Assembly: GCA_029880275.1 (NCBI GenBank)
Contig: JAOUOQ010000086.1
Coordinates: forward strand, 1-7,690
Length of the DNA stretch: 7,690 nucleotides
DNA from: Candidatus Aminicenantota bacterium
GTDB taxonomy: Bacteria > Acidobacteriota > B3-B38 > Guanabaribacteriales > B3-B38
Reading direction: 5' to 3'
Shown: piece by piece, positions 6,051 through 7,690 of the stretch
Layout of the letters: each line of letters opens with the position of its first letter
Numbering within the stretch: the stretch's first letter is position 1
The notes under the pieces: model-generated
Told to the model about the DNA's origin: nothing
Databases searched by the model: none
Seen by the model: the letters and a program-made list of their open reading frames with translations, nothing else
Position numbers and translations under genes: made by a program

Positions 6051-6707
6051 TTAAAAAATGAATATTTTTGTCCCTATTGGGGCTGCCCTATAGATGGCTT
6101 TTAAGTCCTCGTCTCCGACCCTAATGCACCCATGGGTTACATTTCTTCCCAAAAGCCTGGTGTAGAGCGTTCCATGTATAAAATAACCATCCCCAAAGCC
6201 CAAGGCATAGTCTCCTAAAACGCCAACCTCTATCCTTTCCTTTATATTTTTTGGTATCTCTTCTCCCTCTTCAATAAAGGACCAGTCCGGCTTGAGCCAT
6301 GTAGGGTCTTTGAGCTTCGCCTTAACTTCAAACTCACCCCTCGGGGTGTCAAAGACCCACTTTCTTTTACCACCTGGTTCTTCAAGGACATTCCCGCTCC
6401 CGCTTGAGACCAAGGATTGCCATAGAATATTGGACCCCTTTTTGAGATAAAGGGTATTATTAGCAGTATCTATGACTATATAGACCCCCTTTGGTGAAAG
6501 TCTCTCAAGCTTTTCTTTGAGAACCTTGTTTCTTTTTTCTATCTCCCCCAACCCTTCTTTCCCTATCATTGTGTCCCTGGATTTAGCCTTCCAATAAGCG
6601 CGATGTTGCACGCCAATATAATATCCAATACTTTCTAAGGTTATAAAACCAAGGAATAATCCACCCCATATGATGAAAAATATTACAAGTGATTTCTTTT
6701 TAACCAT
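6051..6707 (-). CDS. Membrane-anchored L,D-transpeptidase (YkuD domain)
   Basis: Enzymes of this family use an active-site cysteine to form 3-3 crosslinks in peptidoglycan, to attach proteins to it, or to exchange D-amino acids. The 218 residues comprise a basic N-terminus plus one membrane helix (about 6-30, VIFFIIWGGLFLGFITLESIG), a charged, probably coiled-coil stretch (about 50-72, EGLGEIEKRNKVLKEKLERL) and a YkuD domain (about 74-218). The domain has TPRGEF (121-126), FIHGT (176-180) with H178, and the catalytic THGCIRV motif (191-197) with H192, C194 and R196. The enzyme is thus anchored in the inner membrane with its active site outside the cytoplasm. The ATG is three bases after the stop of the upstream transpeptidase. 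AAGGA within that gene's last codons supplies a ribosome binding site. The exact crosslinking role cannot be told from sequence. Confidence 0.92.
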   Translation of the reverse strand: MVKKKSLVIFFIIWGGLFLGFITLESIGYYIGVQHRAYWKAKSRDTMIGKEGLGEIEKRNKVLKEKLERLSPKGVYIVIDTANNTLYLKKGSNILWQSLVSSGSGNVLEEPGGKRKWVFDTPRGEFEVKAKLKDPTWLKPDWSFIEEGEEIPKNIKERIEVGVLGDYALGFGDGYFIHGTLYTRLLGRNVTHGCIRVGDEDLKAIYRAAPIGTKIFIF

Positions 6708-6710
6708 TAC

Positions 6711-7690
6711 TTATAATTCCTTGAGTAAAGTTAAAATTGTATTAGTGCAATCAATAGCACCTACAATGGTAACCGGGGTGCCCACATCAACTATGTTAAA
6801 GATTTCGTCCATGTCTTCATTCTCAAGGGAAATACACCCATCAGTCATATAATCCTTGCCCCCGCCATGGATCTCTATTAAATCACCTATACCTACCTTT
6901 GGGGGCAGAAATCCTCTCTTTTTGGCGACATAAAACTGTTTCCTGTCCTCTTCATTGGGATAATCTATTAAAAGTGCTTTATGGAAACGGCTCGTAGTCA
7001 GCTTTTTTATGATGCCATATCTACCTTCCGGAGTTGCTTTGTCCCCTGCATAGAGCTTATTCGTTAAATCATTACGCCCCAAACCAATCTCGTAAGTTGC
7101 CAAGGATTCCCCCTTTTTGTAGATTGTTAAATTGCGGTCAATCTTGCTCACCACAATAACAGCAATGCCCTTACTCCTTGATTCAGAAAGAGTATCTTCT
7201 ACCCATTTTCTCCATTGTGCTATCTGCGTCTCCTCTGTATACCGATGTAGGATAGAATGCACTATATTTTCAGCACATCTTGCATAAGCATCTGCGCCTT
7301 TTATCCTTTCCTCTACGGCATTGTAATCTTCCTTTTGATATAAGAGCTCAGCTTCCATCAGCATTAACTCTGCCCTCATAAGACATCCTTTTGCAAACCG
7401 CCCTTCATTTATGTTAAGGGCTATTTTTTTGAGGGTATTAATTTTGTCCCTATAAGTAAGAAGTTGACTTGCAACATTATGAGACCTTATCTCTTTTTGC
7501 CTCCGAACCTTTTCTAATATTCTTTCACCATCAGTTAAGATGTTACTGAAGGCGACCCTTACTAACTTATAATCCCTGAACCAGACAAACTTCGCATTCT
7601 CATTGATAAGCTTGTCTTTTGCGTCTCTATAATATATTTTGTATCTGCTGTAATCATCAGGAGCATACAAAAAAGCATAAGCCCTCCAGA
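6711..7690 (-). CDS. L,D-transpeptidase (YkuD domain) with long helical N-terminal region; 5' end outside window
   Basis: A second predicted peptidoglycan L,D-transpeptidase or related YkuD enzyme. The frame stays open to the right edge (visible start WRAYAFLYAPDDYSRY...). The TTG at 7670 is therefore only an internal codon and the true start lies beyond the window. Counting from that TTG as residue 1, about 1-165 is charged and helix-rich. It contains a YAPDDY motif and an acidic ELMLMEAELLYQKEDY stretch, reminiscent of helical repeat or coiled-coil domains of envelope proteins. The YkuD domain runs about 168-305, with GDKATPEGRYGI (209-220), EIHGGG (266-271) with H268, and the catalytic TDGCISL (276-282) with C279. 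The signature uses TDGCIS instead of the THGCIR of its neighbour, so the two enzymes belong to different subgroups. It is first of the three tightly spaced envelope genes visible here. Confidence 0.9.
   Translation of the reverse strand, partial: WRAYAFLYAPDDYSRYKIYYRDAKDKLINENAKFVWFRDYKLVRVAFSNILTDGERILEKVRRQKEIRSHNVASQLLTYRDKINTLKKIALNINEGRFAKGCLMRAELMLMEAELLYQKEDYNAVEERIKGADAYARCAENIVHSILHRYTEETQIAQWRKWVEDTLSESRSKGIAVIVVSKIDRNLTIYKKGESLATYEIGLGRNDLTNKLYAGDKATPEGRYGIIKKLTTSRFHKALLIDYPNEEDRKQFYVAKKRGFLPPKVGIGDLIEIHGGGKDYMTDGCISLENEDMDEIFNIVDVGTPVTIVGAIDCTNTILTLLKEL

Noticed and set aside
7668..7670. TTG as the start codon of the right-hand transpeptidase
   Set aside because: The frame remains open upstream to the window edge with protein-like sequence (WRAYAF), so the gene most likely begins outside the window.

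Overview
The window looks like chromosomal DNA from a bacterium, with no phage, transposon or CRISPR signature. It carries a conserved replication/repair block (dnaX, ybaB/ebfC, recR) headed by a long, Alu-domain-containing bacterial SRP RNA. That layout is familiar from Bacillota and is also found in some other lineages such as Chloroflexota and Thermotogota. The protein sequences alone do not fix the phylum, and an uncultured lineage is plausible.

Layout, left to right. (1) 1-224, + strand: the last 73 codons of an unrecognised membrane protein. (2) About 400-674, + strand: a roughly 275-nt SRP RNA (ffs/scr) whose ends pair with each other, followed by an intrinsic terminator at 710-733. 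(3) 757-3515, + strand: dnaX (clamp-loader gamma/tau), ybaB (nucleoid-associated protein) and recR (recombination mediator), in the usual order with short gaps. (4) 3516-3664: a short convergent intergenic stretch with no recognisable gene. (5) 3665-5367, - strand: a LeuT-like sodium:amino-acid symporter. Its stop codon overlaps the start of a 32-residue single-helix membrane peptide that resembles the MetS-type small subunit of such transporters. (6) 5431-7690, - strand: three nearly abutting envelope genes. These are an L,D-transpeptidase with a long helical N-terminal region (5' end outside the window), a second membrane-anchored L,D-transpeptidase, and a secreted protein of unknown function whose N-terminal part faintly resembles the start of a YkuD fold but has no cysteine.

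Functionally the window splits into a housekeeping information-processing half on the + strand and a cell-envelope/transport half on the - strand. The halves differ visibly in base composition: dnaX-recR is GC-rich with mostly C/G third positions, while the transporter and transpeptidase genes are AT-rich.

The items most worth following up are the small transporter peptide, the non-catalytic YkuD-like companion protein, the substituted substrate pocket of the symporter, and a possible frameshift site in dnaX. I see no clear case for a wholly new defence or mobile system here.
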